Shown here one piece after another: positions 32,112-43,628 of a stretch of 64,000 bases of DNA. Made by a program: the position numbers and the translations under genes. Every line of letters begins with the position of its first letter. The stretch's first letter is position 1. Under the pieces are notes generated by a model. The model was not told where the DNA came from, did no database searches, and worked only from the letters and a program-made list of their open reading frames with translations. The DNA comes from Linnemannia hyalina (lineage: Eukaryota > Mortierellomycota > Mortierellomycetes > Mortierellales > Mortierellaceae). The stretch spans positions 434,001-498,000 of the forward strand of contig JAHRHY010000020.1 of the NCBI GenBank assembly GCA_019671135.1. The letters are read 5' to 3'.

Positions 32112-35100
32112 TTGATCGTCGACGTTCCCTCCCTTTCTCCTCTGGACAAAGGGAGTGTTTCCTTACCAGAGTTAAGTTACAGTTCCAAGAATAAAAATTC
32201 TGCTATCAAAAACACTCCCCCCTCTGTATCCATTATTCGCACTACCACATCCGCACCTCGTAGCCTACACAAACTCTCCTTCTCTCCTCCTCCACTCTCC
32301 CTTTTTCCCTCATCCATCCCTGCCTCGCCTCGTACTCCCTCCTCAATTGCCATCGACTCGACCACCACTGCCCCCAACACTCACTCCACCACGGTACCCT
32401 TTGACGATGAGTTACAACTCACCGACGACGTATCTGATACCTCGTCTGTTGGTCTTAGCCCATCAGAAGAAGTGGACCTGGACCCACTCTCCTCTCCTGC
32501 TGCTTTAGACCAACCCATGTCCAAGCGCAGGACCAAACGCTTGCGACACAAATCCGTCCGTGTGCACGCTTTCACGGCCGAGAAAGCCTCCCGTACGCTC
32601 TTGTCGTTTATTGGTAATGTGGCTGGCGCCCCTGCGCGTATTTTAATCGATTGCGGTGCGGAAGGGAACGTCATCAGTTCTTTTTGCAAACAACACTCCC
32701 TCACTCGCACTCCTGGCCCCTCCATCCCCATCATCCTTCCAAACGGTTCCTCTTCCATTTCATCATCCACCTCCACCTTTACCATTGACCGCGACCACTA
32801 CTCCGACAAACTGGAAGCACTCGTTTACCCCCTCTCCAACTACGACCTCATCCTTGGAAAACCCTGGCTAACGACCATCAACCCTTTCATCAACTGGCGA
32901 AACAACGACCTTCACTTCACCCACAATGGACACACTGTTCTCTGGCGCTGTCGTGGTGCCAACGCCAACTCCATCTCCGCTCGCACACAAGGGAAACTCC
33001 TCTCTCACCTTCACTTTCACTCCCTTGCTACCCAACCTGGAAACGCTGTCTACCTCGCCCTCGTCAAAATCGCTAAAAAGACCAACGACAACAACAGTAA
33101 CGACAACAAGCCGACCTCCCCTCCACTCTCACCCGACATTCACAACATCGTCCACAACGAGTTCCCCGACGTTTTCCCTTCCTCCCTCCCCTCTGGCCTT
33201 CCCCCTGACAGAGGCGATGCAATGAAGATCGAAACTGATCCGAGCGCTGATCCCCCCTTTCGCCCTGTTATACGTCTCTCGATTGCTGAATTGGATGAAC
33301 TAAGGAAGCAACTCGACGACCTACTTGGCAAAGGCTTTATCAAACCCTCTACCTCTCCCTATGGTGCCCCTGTGTTGTTTGTAAAAAAGAAGGATGGTTC
33401 CTTGCGTGTGTGTGTTGATTACAGAGGGTTAAACCGGATTACAAAAAAGAACAGACACCCCCTTCCCCGCATTGATGAACTTATCGACCGTTTCCGCGGG
33501 GCACGCTACTTTACCAAACTTGACCTCCTCTCCGGTTACCATCAGCAACGTATAGCAGAAGAGGACACACACAAGACAGCCTTCCGTTGCCGCTACGGCC
33601 ATTTCGAATTTAATGTGGTCCCTTTCGGGTTAACGAATGCACCGGCGTCATTCTCCAATATGATGCTACGAGTATTAGACCCTGTTCTCGACAAGTGGGT
33701 TGTTGTTTACCTCGACGACATCCTTATCTACTCGCGCACCGAGGCCGAACATCTACAACATCTCCGATCCGTCCTCACGCTCCTCCGCAAGTACGGTCTC
33801 TACGCCAAATTGAGCAAGTGCTCCTTTATGCAGGAAGAGACCGAGTTCCTCGGCCACGTCATCTCCAAGGACGGTATCCACACGAGCGGCGGTCTCGTTC
33901 GTGCCATCCGTGAATGGCCCCGTCCCCAGAAGCAGAAAGATGTTCAGCAGTTTGTTGGTCTTGCACAGTTCTATCATCAGTACATCGCTAACTTTGCCTC
34001 GATCGCCCTACCATTGACCGCTCTCTTAGGTGAAGGCGTTCCTTTCTCTTGGTCTCAGGAGCAGGAAGTAGCGTTTACGACTCTGAAGGAGGCCATCAGT
34101 AAAGCACCTGTTCTACGTATCTTCGACCCCGACCTTCTAACAACCGTCGAAACCGATGCCTCCGGCTTTGCTCTCGGTGCCGTTCTCTTTCAGACCGATG
34201 AGCATGGCGAGTCGCGCCCCGTCGCCTTCACCTCCCGCAAGCTGAACTCTGCCGAACGCAACTACCCAACACACGAACAGGAACTGTTGGCTGTTGTACA
34301 TGCATTGAAGACATGGCGCTACTATCTGAACGGATCCCACTTCATCGTATACACCGACCATGCCACCCTCCAACACTTCCCCACTCAACCCAAACTCACC
34401 CGCCGTCAGGCCCGCTGGATGGAACTGTTGCAGGAATACAACTTCACCTTCAAGTACAAGAAAGGAGCCGACAACATTGTCCCAGATGCCCTGTCTCGCC
34501 GACCGGACCATAGAGAGATTAACACACTCTCAGTACAGCTCGACCCCAGGCTCCGGCAGCGCCTGATGGATGGTTACAAAGAGGATCACCGCCTCAAACC
34601 GATCTATGAAAGCTGCCTCCAGGGAAGTCCACCGTCTAATTACTCTCTTGTTGATGGTGTTCTTTGCATTCAACGTAATGATCTTTTACTTGTTTGTATC
34701 CCCTCGAACTCTGACCTTCGGCTTTCTCTTCTTCACGATGCACACGACTCCGCTATAGCTGGTCACTTCGGTTTCGAGAAGACGTACGGTCATCTCCACT
34801 CGCGGTTCTTCTGGCCATCTATGGCGAAGGACACCCGGCTGTATGTGCAGACCTGTGAGTCGTGCCAAAGGACTAAGCCCAGCAACCAACCACCTGCTGG
34901 CCTCCTCCAGCCCCTACCCATTCCCGATCGACCCTGGCAAACGGTGACAATGGACTTTGTCGGCCCCCTACCCAAGACCCCACGCGGCTTTGACTCCATT
35001 ACGGTCTTTGTTGACAAACTCACAAAGCAAGTGCACTTTGCCCCCTGCCACACCACCGACTCCGCCTCGCAAGTTGCACGCATTTTTTTCGACCATGTTT

Positions 35101-36017
35101 TCCGCTTGCACGGCATGCCGACCACCATTGTCTCCGACCGCGATACCAAGTTCACGAGCCGCTTTTGGAAAGAATTGAGCCGTCTGATGGACGTCCACCT
35201 TGCCATGTCGACTGCCTTCCACCCTCAGACCGATGGCCAGACCGAGCGTGCCAACCGCACCCTTATCACCATGCTCCGTAACTTTGTCGACCAACGGCAG
35301 TCTAACTGGGACCTCTTACTTTCCGCCGCCGAATTTGCCACGAACAACGCCACCAATGCCTCCACTGGAGTCTCCCCGTTCTTCTTGAACTCCGGAGCCC
35401 ATCCCAACATGCCCATGTCATTGTTGACCCCTACTCCCGGCCCCAACCCATCGGTTAACGAGTTCGTGCAATCTCGAAGCGAAGCCCTCACCCTCGCTAA
35501 GGAGTCCCTTGCTGCCGCCCAAGAACGTCAAGCAGCCAACGCCGACATCCATCGGCGAGAGCATGATTTCAAGGTTGGTGACCACGTTCTCCTTAACCTT
35601 GAGAATATCACCTTACCCTCGGACCGCACCCGCACGTCGCAGAAACTCTTGGCTCGCTTTGCCGGCCCCCACACCATTGTTGAACAGCTGTCCCCGGTCT
35701 CTTTCCGCCTTGATCTTCCACCGTCCATGAAGATTCACCCCGTCTTCCACGTCGACCGATTCCGACGCTACCAACCATCACCTGCGACGCTAGGACCAAG
35801 AACACCAGCACGGCCACCACCGGTTATCGTTGAAGACGAGGAAGAGTATGAGGTCGAGGCCATTGCAGATCATAGGAAGGTTAACAACAACATGGAGTAC
35901 CTTCTACAATGGCAAGGATACCCGCGCGAGGACTGGACATGGGAACCAGAGAGTGAACTGGCACACTGTTAGGACATCCTCAACAAGTACAAGCGCGACC
36001 ATGGCCTTAGGACTTAG
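32112..36017 (+). CDS. Chromovirus Pol (PR-RT-RH-IN-chromodomain), late in-frame stop
   Basis: The first stop (TAG 35970-35972) gives 1,286 residues. Protease ILIDCGAEGNVIS near 176 has DCG in place of the usual D(S/T)G. RT: VVYLDDILIYS near 531. RNase H: VETDASGFALGAVL and YTDHATLQHF. Integrase zinc finger: H...H...CESCQRTKP from 875. Catalytic core: TMDFVGPLP (946), VSDRDTKFTS and TDGQTERANR. Chromodomain EYEVEAIADHRK...YLLQWQGYPREDWTWEPE from about 1244. The TAG falls inside the chromodomain helix. The frame then continues DILNKYKRDHGLRT to TAG 36015-36017, so the last 14 codons are cut off by a nonsense change. Confidence 0.9.
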
Positions 36018-36040
36018 CGGATTTTTTTAAGAGGGGAAGG

Positions 36041-36145
36041 TGCAACATATTAGGTTTATCATTGCTCTCTAGTTAGTCATTCCTTGTCACTCTCTATCAT
36101 CTCTGACTTACTATGACACCACACCTAGAAACCTAGTTGGCAACT
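36041..36145 (+). repeat. Chromovirus 3' LTR, first 105 bp only
   Basis: Matches 30691-30795 with one or two differences, then is replaced by Helitron E2. Confidence 0.88.
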
Positions 36146-36497
36146 TCTACTAATACAAAGCGACTGCACCGATCACCTGATATACGTAAATCATGTGATG
36201 ATCTTTCTTTCTCTTTTTCAATGTGTGTGTGTGGTGTGTGTTTGGTGTATGTGTGCAAGTGTGCGTTTTTTTAGTTTAAAGTTAATTAAATTAAAAATGA
36301 GAGATGGATGAGGGTTGCAATCAGAGCCATACCGGTAAGCAGATCTGCCGGTAAGCATGTTAAAATGCGACTGCGGAATGAGAGCCATGCCGGTAAGAAG
36401 ATTTGCCGGTAAGCAGTAAGCATGTTAAAATACGAAAATGGATAATGGAGAGAGTAGAGCCGATGGCTTTTCTTTCTCTTTCACGGGCAAGCATATT

Positions 36498-36558
36498 TTC
36501 TTTCCTTTCCTTTCCTTTCCTTTCCTTTCCTTTCCTTTCCTTTCCTTTCCTTTCCTTT
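36498..36558. repeat. (TTTCC)n microsatellite
   Basis: About twelve TTTCC units in Helitron E2, followed by a T-rich tract. The same site in E1 (about 19370-19385) has only two or three. Confidence 0.85.
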
Positions 36559-37307
36559 TCTTCCTCTTTTTTTTTTTTTTTTTTTTTTATCTGTCAGTAG
36601 CCAGTATGACTTCCACTCGCTCTCACCGTGTCACTCTTACCACCACTTCCGCGCCCGATGTCGTTCCTTCTACGACCTTTACAGGATACAGACGTACCAA
36701 GGCGACCAACTCAACAAGGTCGATCTACTGCTACCGCGCCCTCTACTTCCTCCACTCTGCACTCCCTTTCCACCAAATGTACCACCACTATCACCACCAA
36801 ACTCAATGCCATCACCCCTTACTCTTCCTCCTCATTTCTCCTCTTCTTCTTCCTCCTCTTCTTTATTTCCCGCTTTTCTCTCTTTTCCCTCCTCTTTCTC
36901 CTCCATCGGTAGGTGTGCCAAGTATCGTGGACGTGGAAACGGCCACCAAAGGTTGACAAGTTGTTACTGTCCCTACTATAAATGAAAACAATCGGTAATT
37001 TTAGGGCAAACAGACCACAATTGCTCGGATTGCCGCCTCTTTGCAGCACAACTCCTAATTTATAATGGCGACAACTGCGAAACAAGCTTTGATACTATTT
37101 CAGACGAGGATGCTTACGCCGCAATTGCTGACGTGGTTCAATAGTTTGAGACTACAAGTTAGACAACGGTTCAGTGGGAGGGTGAAGGGGGTGAAGATGG
37201 GCCATCGATCAGGCGGCGGAGGCATTGGTACCGGGAGAATGCTTCCAGCCTAAGGCCTACCATTCCGGCCCATTTAGGTAACATAAGCGACAACGACGAC
37301 CTGCTGA

Positions 37308-37626
37308 TGGATTTTTTTGTTTAAATTGAACCTTCCCATAGGAAGGCTCAGTAAGGAGAGAACAGCCCCAGTGGTGCAACAAGCCACCAGGGTTTTTTTA
37401 TTTCTAAAGACGGTACTTGAGAAAGAAATGTGTAGGGGGCAGCGGCAAGACTCTGAATTTGAGGGAAGACTTTGTGCTGTAGAAGAGGGGGGAGCCCTCA
37501 ACTCTTTGAGTGTAAGATGAGGAGATCATGCGCCAAGCCAAACGCTCTCCTAGGACTCGAACCCAGGACCTCAAAATTGCGTGGAGGACGCTTTACTACT
37601 ACGCCAAACGGGATCCCAAGCCCTCG
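37308..37626 (-). mobile_element. tRNA-derived SINE
   Basis: A 319-bp insertion flanked by CCTGCTGA (37300-37307, 37627-37634). Helitron E1 has a single copy at about 20,295-20,302, the empty site. On the minus strand the 5' part is tRNA-like, with A box TGGCGTAGTAGT (37595-37606) and a perfect B box GGTTCGAGTCC (37553-37563). An unrelated body follows, with a T-rich end. Internal Pol III promoter, 8-bp duplication and size fit a SINE. The cloverleaf is imperfect, so it is not a working tRNA gene. Confidence 0.82.
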
Positions 37627-39131
37627 CCTGCTGAAGGAGAACAGCCGGCTGACACAGGTTGTCCCAGTCACGCATGATTGTAGCAGCCACGCATGGTTCC
37701 AGCCCGGCGCCAACCATTCCGACCCATTTAGGTAACATGAGCGAGCTATTGCCATCGCATTGCATGGTGCTCCTCAGTCCTCTGCTATGATATGTAATGC
37801 TTGCAGAGAACTCCGTCACCATTGTTTACAACTCATCCGGATTGCCTTATGAGCAGACAGCGCATGATCGTTGCAGAATCTCTTGCTCCTACTCCTTCCA
37901 CGATCCTTGCTGCTTCCGTTGCTCCTGTTGCTCCTGCTGATCTAAGTGTTTTTGGAAATAGAATAGCTGTTAAGAATCAGGACAACACAGTGTACATGAT
38001 CATGGGATCGATGAGCGTGGTATGCTCTAATTGTGTGCTTTACATTGGATAGAGGTAACCGTCTACGATATTACCTACAACTATTCTACATCCTCCTTTA
38101 TTTTTATTGATACCCGATTTAATCACTTCTTTTGAAAACGCAGGAGTGTGTTGGACGTACAATCGCCAATCTACGCTTCTCTGCTGTCTAAGAGTCAAAA
38201 CGCCGGTCATTAAGCTTCCCTTGATGAATTACAAAGCCTTTCAGAGGTGGTACCTTTTTCTCCGGGCTATTTCTTGCAACCATCCGGACCTTCAACAATG
38301 CCATTGCCTTTACGTCCTTTGGTACCAGCTCAAAGAACCGTGAAATGCATTGACAGAGGGAAGCAAAAAGAAAAAAGGTATTGCAAGTGCGATAGAAGAC
38401 TTTGAAAGGATGGAGATATGGCACGTACGTTGCAAGGGCGACGGTCGAATAGGGGAAGACCCAAGAAATAACAGCTCGAGAAGAAGGCGGGTTTGAGCAA
38501 GGGAGGGAAACCGACAGGGACAGGATTTGGCCCGCCAAGGCAACGAGTCGATTTGTCAAACAAAGTCTGAGTGACGCGGACGAGAAGGTTGTACAACATT
38601 TACATGGTAAGATGGTATTGCATTTAAAGGAAAGAAAGGAGACTGCTGTATAATATCTTTGACCCGAGATCTCGACTCATCACACCTGATAGGTCGCGTT
38701 GGGGATGCGGGGGGCTGGCTCGGTGTTCGCCACTTCATGGCATTCATACGACCCAAGTTGTGTAACTATAGGCATTCGGGCTCCCAGGGGTCCCGTCTCA
38801 CACCTCCTTCCCGTGGCCATGGCTTGGATCAGTCAGGCCTGGCACGCCGTCACGAGTTGTGGAAATATGACGTCAAAAAATAAGGAAGGGAGGGCAAAAC
38901 GAAAAAAAAAGTGAAGGCAGAAAAAAAAATCAAATAGAAAAGCGAGAGAGAAATGAGGAACTGACAATCATAAATAAACTTTGCAATAATCAACCACCAC
39001 CACTTTTTTGTCAATTTACACTTGCCCCACACCTCCGCGAGCGAAGCCGCGGGTACCATTCTAGTGTAATCCATATTAGGAAAGACTAGCGTAAAAATTT
39101 TCATCACATATGGACATGGCACCGTAGACAA

Positions 39132-39379
39132 TGATCCACAAGTGTCCTACAGAGGACGGACTACTTGCATTGTCATAGGTGCCATGGACATATGTCCCGC
39201 CCTCACCACCCTTGCTGTCGAAAAGAAGAGAAGGAACATTTTGTACCGAGGGATCCAGGGCTTTTATTATTTTTAGTTAGTTTTTCGTCGGTTAAAAAGG
39301 AATATAAGAAGTCACACATATGTCCATGGCACCTATGACAATGCAAGTAGTCCGTCCTCTGTAGGACACTTGTGGATCA
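39132..39379. mobile_element. Inverted-repeat MITE
   Basis: 248 bp with two arms of about 64 bp, TGATCCACAAGTGTCC at the left and its complement at the right, around a 120-bp centre. A further partial arm copy (CACATATGGACATGGCACC) lies just left, at about 39,105. No coding. The superfamily is not clear because the target duplication is not obvious. Confidence 0.75.
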
Positions 39380-39429
39380 AAGCACAGATTGGGAGCACAA
39401 TGAGAGCAGAGTAGGTTAGGCACCTGTTG

Positions 39430-39695
39430 CTGAAAGAAAAAAAAGAAAAAAGTAGAGAAAAGTTAAAAAGAGAGAGAGAAAAAAAAAAGAAAAAAGAAAA
39501 AAGATAAAAGAGAGAGAAAAGGTAAAAGAGGGAGAGAGAGGAAAGGTAAAAGAAGGAGAGAGGGAAAAGGTAAAAGAAGGAGAGAGAGAGTAAAGGTAAA
39601 TGTAAAAGACGGAGAGAGAGAAAAGGTAAAAGAGGGAGGGAGAGAGATCAAAGGTAAAAGTGGGAGAGAGAGAGAGAGAGAGGGAAAAAAAAGGT
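39430..39695. repeat. Purine-rich minisatellite
   Basis: Repeats of GGAGAGAGAGAAAAGGTAAAAGA (about 23-25 bp) following a poly-A/G tract, immediately beyond the stop of the minus-strand gene. Confidence 0.75.
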
Positions 39696-39713
39696 TAATG
39701 AATAGGGGTGGAA

Positions 39714-41614
39714 CTACAATTTCCTTTTTTTTCCATCCGATACACCTTTTTTCATTTCGTGATGGTTTTTTCTTGTTAGAACCTCATCCTCTTCATCAGT
39801 ATCATCATTTTTTTGTCTTTGCCTTTTTTTTGTGCCTTCCTCATAAACGCTATCTTGTTCATATTCCACTTCAAGACCACTTTCCTTTTGTTCTTCCTCT
39901 TTGTCGGAGTCATCTTCAACCTCACTCTCTACGTATTTTTGTTTTCCTTTTGGTTTTGTTGGTTTCTTGTTGGCGAGACGTTGTTTGTGAGGAGAGGGGG
40001 TATGATGCTCTTTGCTCTGTTCGTGATCAGAGTGGTCACTGGACGGCGGAATGACAGACCGACGTGAAGAACCCTCTCCGTTGTCAATCGACTCTCGACG
40101 CGGTGACGGAGAGTCATCTTGGTGAGCAGCAGCCCAATGCCGCCACGCCTCCTCAAAATCTGCGGGGACGTCACCGTCCGGGAAAAGATTATAGATCAAT
40201 CGATTTCTTCGAGCCGTTCGAACCGCTGGACAACAATCCTTTTCAGGCAGCGGATCAGGCACGTTCAATCGCCAGGACAGACATCGACCTTGCCAAGAGT
40301 TGATGCCGTTCAGAAGAGGAAGACCCAAGCAAAGACGGCACTTGAATCTTTCGGCATCATTCCCAAGACAAAGCTTATGTCCTTTAGGTGGCCAATGGTG
40401 GCGGCACTCCAGAACAGTGTTTCCAGACTTGTCCCCAAAAGTTGTGGGCAGTGATCCTCCTGTATTATAAAAATTGCCGTCCTGCAGAGTGTAGAACTGT
40501 ACACCAGTGCCGGATGAGGCAAGGTTTCCGGGGATAGGGACAGCCGCTGCAGAAGCACTGGGCTCAGAATCCTTCGGGGGAGACGCAGCTACGGGGAGGG
40601 GTAAGGCGGCATCCGCTGTGTCACGGGCACCGCTTGCGGGAGATGAAGCGATTGATCGAAACGCGGTGGAGATAGTATTGGTGTTGTGAGCCGATGTTGC
40701 CTTGATTGCAGCTTTTGGCTTAATGCGATCGTTACTTGTGGCAGGATCGTACAGCGTTGGATCATGGTAGGTGATATTTGTGGGAACGGCATCATGCTGA
40801 GGCTCATAGTAGTCTTTGACGGGGGCATTCGATATATCTTGGCGTTTGGCGAAGGATTTTTTTTTGGGGCTGCGTGGTGGTCGCGAGTAAGGATCGATAG
40901 ACGGCGCCGAGTAGTTTGAGTGCAAATACTGTTGATGAGAGAGTGAAAAAGCGGGAGCTCGATAATAGCGTGGATCGGAGGGATGATAGGAGTACATCTC
41001 GCCATTAGGAGGGTACATAGCGGAATGTTCCGATCCTGTGGGTTGTTGGAAATACGGGTTTGGTGGTAAAGGTGCCTGGGAGTATCCGTAAGGGTTGTAC
41101 GGGTATCCATTGGGTGGAATAGCAAATGGAGACCGGACAGGGGCATACCGAGCGCCAAAAGCAGGATCAGGATCGTTGTATAAGACGGCCGGATCGCCAT
41201 CATCGGAGCCAACATGATCGTGAGCGTCATCGTCGGCACCATCATCTTCATCCTCGCCGTGATCTTCATCGATTTCATCAACAACATCCTTCTTCTTCCA
41301 TTTCGAGGAGGAGGAGGCAGGGGTGCGCTTGGCGGATGACGACTTGCCCTTGGGAAAATGATCGGTCATGCTGCCAGTACCACTCGCAGCAGCAGAATGT
41401 TCATTCCCATTCCTAGGAGAAGCATATAAATAAGAATGTAAAAAGAAAAAGATTGTAAGTATTAGTATTTGGTGAAAACATAACAACAGGTTAACAGTTA
41501 TAATTGTACGAATTCGTCATACCTGCCAATGGTCTTTCCGTCTCTTAACTGTAGCGTGCGCATAGTAGGCTGTGATTTTTCTGTTTTTGAGATGGTCTTC
41601 TTACGGACACCCAT
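39714..41614 (-). CDS. Unknown protein with Cys/His cluster (repeat copy 2)
   Basis: Exons 41523-41614 and 39714-41412 (110-bp GT-AG intron) encode 596 residues starting MGVRKKTISKTEKSQPTMR. The N-terminal part is acidic and low-complexity (DEIDEDHGEDEDDGADDD), then Pro/Tyr-rich (NPYGYSQAPLPPNPYFQQP). The only compact region, roughly residues 365-465, has CRHHWPPKGHKLC...FKCRLC...WQGRCLSWRL...CCPAVRTARRNRL, a likely zinc-binding fold. The C terminus is Lys/Glu-rich and nuclear-looking. I do not recognise the family. It lies downstream of, and on the same strand as, the acidic small protein in the unknown repeat, so it may belong to an uncharacterised mobile unit. Confidence 0.65.
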
Positions 41615-41827
41615 TTAGAGCAAACTGATCTGAGTAATGGCAAGAAGTGTTGTGGAATGGAATGAAGTTAAGAATGGAAATGATGGTTTGCGGAGAAACA
41701 GAGGTCTTTTATATGTTTTATCAATAATAACGATGGCGTGGCGAAGCAAACCCAATTAAGCAAAGGAAAAGAATGAATGCTGGCCAACAGTCCGATTTGA
41801 TATGCGTGTAAGATTATAATTCAGTAC

Positions 41828-41914
41828 CGTTTGAAATGCCGCAACGTCCGTTTCGAATGCCGAAACGTCCGTTTGAAATGCCGAAACGTCCGTTTGAAAT
41901 GCCGAAACGTCCGT
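41828..41914. repeat. 21-bp minisatellite, four units
   Basis: GTTTGAAATGCCGAAACGTCC repeated four times with small changes. Copy 1 of the host repeat (about 12,370-12,410) has about two units. Confidence 0.85.
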
Positions 41915-42369
41915 GGAAGGTACAACACCACGCACACCCAATGAATGATAGCGCACCAAAAAAAGCTACATTACAACCAACTTGCGCAACCATACCCACC
42001 TCATCGAGTTCTTTATGCTGGCTAGGGCCTGCAGTATGGGCGAAGTACATATGCATACTAAACACAACCACAAAACAAACAGAAAAAAAAGTTTGAAAGC
42101 AACCCAAGCCAATGCTCACCGCCGTCATCACTAACACTAACCGCCTTGCATTTGCATACAGTTAAGAAATAGAAGAAGAAAAAATTGGGAAACGACTAAC
42201 ACTCAATCACACACACCCACGTACCTTTGCACCAACCCTTTATTTTTTCGGTACCCTGCGAAAATGCAAAAGCGCGAATACACGTTACACATACTCACAA
42301 TACTCACATACGTTGTACCCTGACAATTTAATTTGTGCGAACAATACGCTATATGGATGCAACCAGATC

Positions 42370-42879
42370 TTAGCCATCCATCTTCGGATCCATCTGGGCC
42401 GTTTGTGCAGAAACAGACACAAATAATTCGATCGCACTATCGATCATGCCACATTCATATTCAAGATAATCATAGGCAGCGACAACCTCCTCCTCCTCCT
42501 CCTCCTCCTCCTCCCAGCCCATCATAATAAAATCATGGTCCAATTTAGACCACATATCTTCTTGCCGTTCTTGCCACCATCTATCGTACCCCAACGAATC
42601 ATCACATAAGGAATCCGAGGACGATTCCAACTCAGACCTTGAATCATGCGGCGCAAACCCGATTATAGTAGATACCGAATCAATAGGATAGATGCCACTA
42701 AAGCACAAATATAACAAACACATGCAAAAAGTCCGTTATTAGAAAAAAAACACTCAAAACACACGCATATGCAGAAACATGAAAAACACTTACTCATCGT
42801 CCTGTGCCGCAACAAAATCAGTAGCTGTCTGAGCACAGTCATTGCAAAGAGCATCAACAGCAACAGCGGCGTCGGTCAT
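42370..42879 (-). CDS. Unknown two-exon acidic protein, copy 2
   Basis: Exons 42794-42879 and 42370-42697 give 137 residues. MTDAAVAVDALCNDCAQTAT is followed by PIDSVSTIIGFAP, RSELESSSDSLCDDSLGYD, DRWWQERQEDMW, a nine-Glu run and SAIELFVSVSAQTAQM. The intron position and phase equal those of copy 1 at 10792-11386. Compared with copy 1 it lacks the duplicated 24-residue block, so that duplication arose in copy 1 or was lost here. The function is unknown. It is 755 bp upstream of the 596-residue gene on the same strand. Confidence 0.72.
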
Positions 42880-43628
42880 ATCAAGAAAAGCAGCCGAAGA
42901 CTGAATTGGAAAGAGGAAAAATACAGGCAAACGCACCAGGGATGTAGGCGTGGATTTTTGCGACTCCTTATTTGATGTTGTCAAAAAAAAAGAGGTAGGT
43001 GCGCTGAATAATTGTCGTTGTCGTTATCGTGTCGTTGCCCAAAGAAAGGAAAGAAAGAAGGAAAGAATCATGGGTGCCGAGATGACACACAGAAAGATAA
43101 TAGAAGGAGAAATGGATAAAACAGGTAAAACAGCAAACAAACAGACAATGAATGAAGCAAAATGAGCCCAATACACCCAATGCACACAAACTTACCTACA
43201 ACGATAGACGTGTGTTGTTAGACAGATTTAAAAGTGAAAGGTGCAGAATCGAGTAAGAACAATGCCTGCCTGAGGTGAAAGAAAAGAGTAGGCATAAGCA
43301 TAAGCATAATAACAAAGAAAGAAAAAGAGAAGAGAAGAGGATCGTGATGATTATGTGTGTTAAGAAAAGGTCAGAGCAAGATAGAATCAGAAACAGAGAC
43401 GGGTTTAAAACATTTATGTGTACAGTTCAGAAGAAAAGAAAAGATATCAGGGCAAGATAGAATCAGAAACAGAGATGATTCAGAGTGCGTAAGTCACGTT
43501 TTCAGGGGCAAGTTCTGTTATTCCTATAGTATTATTAGCATTAGCATTATTCCTATAGTATTATTAGCATTTCACGCGTAGCTTCAGCCAATAAGAGAAT
43601 TATGGCGTCCATTGTCCTGTAACCTTGT

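Larger units (their letters stand above)
30691..36145 (+). mobile_element. Ty3/Gypsy chromovirus with truncated 3' LTR
   Basis: 5' LTR 30691-30897, a TGGTAGCAAAGG primer-binding site directly after it (30898), gag, pol, a polypurine tract AAGAGGGGAAGG (36029-36040), then 3' LTR 36041-36145. The 3' LTR matches only the first 105 of 207 bp and stops exactly at the 5' TC of Helitron E2. The missing half does not resume after E2. Pol ends with a chromodomain, which defines the chromovirus clade and directs integration to heterochromatin. Confidence 0.9.
36146..39064 (+). mobile_element. Non-autonomous Helitron E2
   Basis: Starts TCTACTAATACAAAGCG and ends with the GAA-capped hairpin (about 39036-39053) and CTAG at 39061-39064 before T. 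Homologous to E1 along its whole length, but it lacks the hAT MITE and carries a 319-bp SINE (37308-37626). The base before the 5' TC is T, not A, and the left flank is the chromovirus LTR. No intact ORF. Confidence 0.82.

Noticed and set aside
37545..37620. Functional tRNA gene
   Set aside because: A and B boxes are good, but the acceptor and anticodon arms do not pair properly and the body continues as a 319-bp SINE with target duplication.
39463..39651. Minus-strand ORF rich in SLLLLPF
   Set aside because: Antisense of the purine minisatellite beyond the 596-residue gene.
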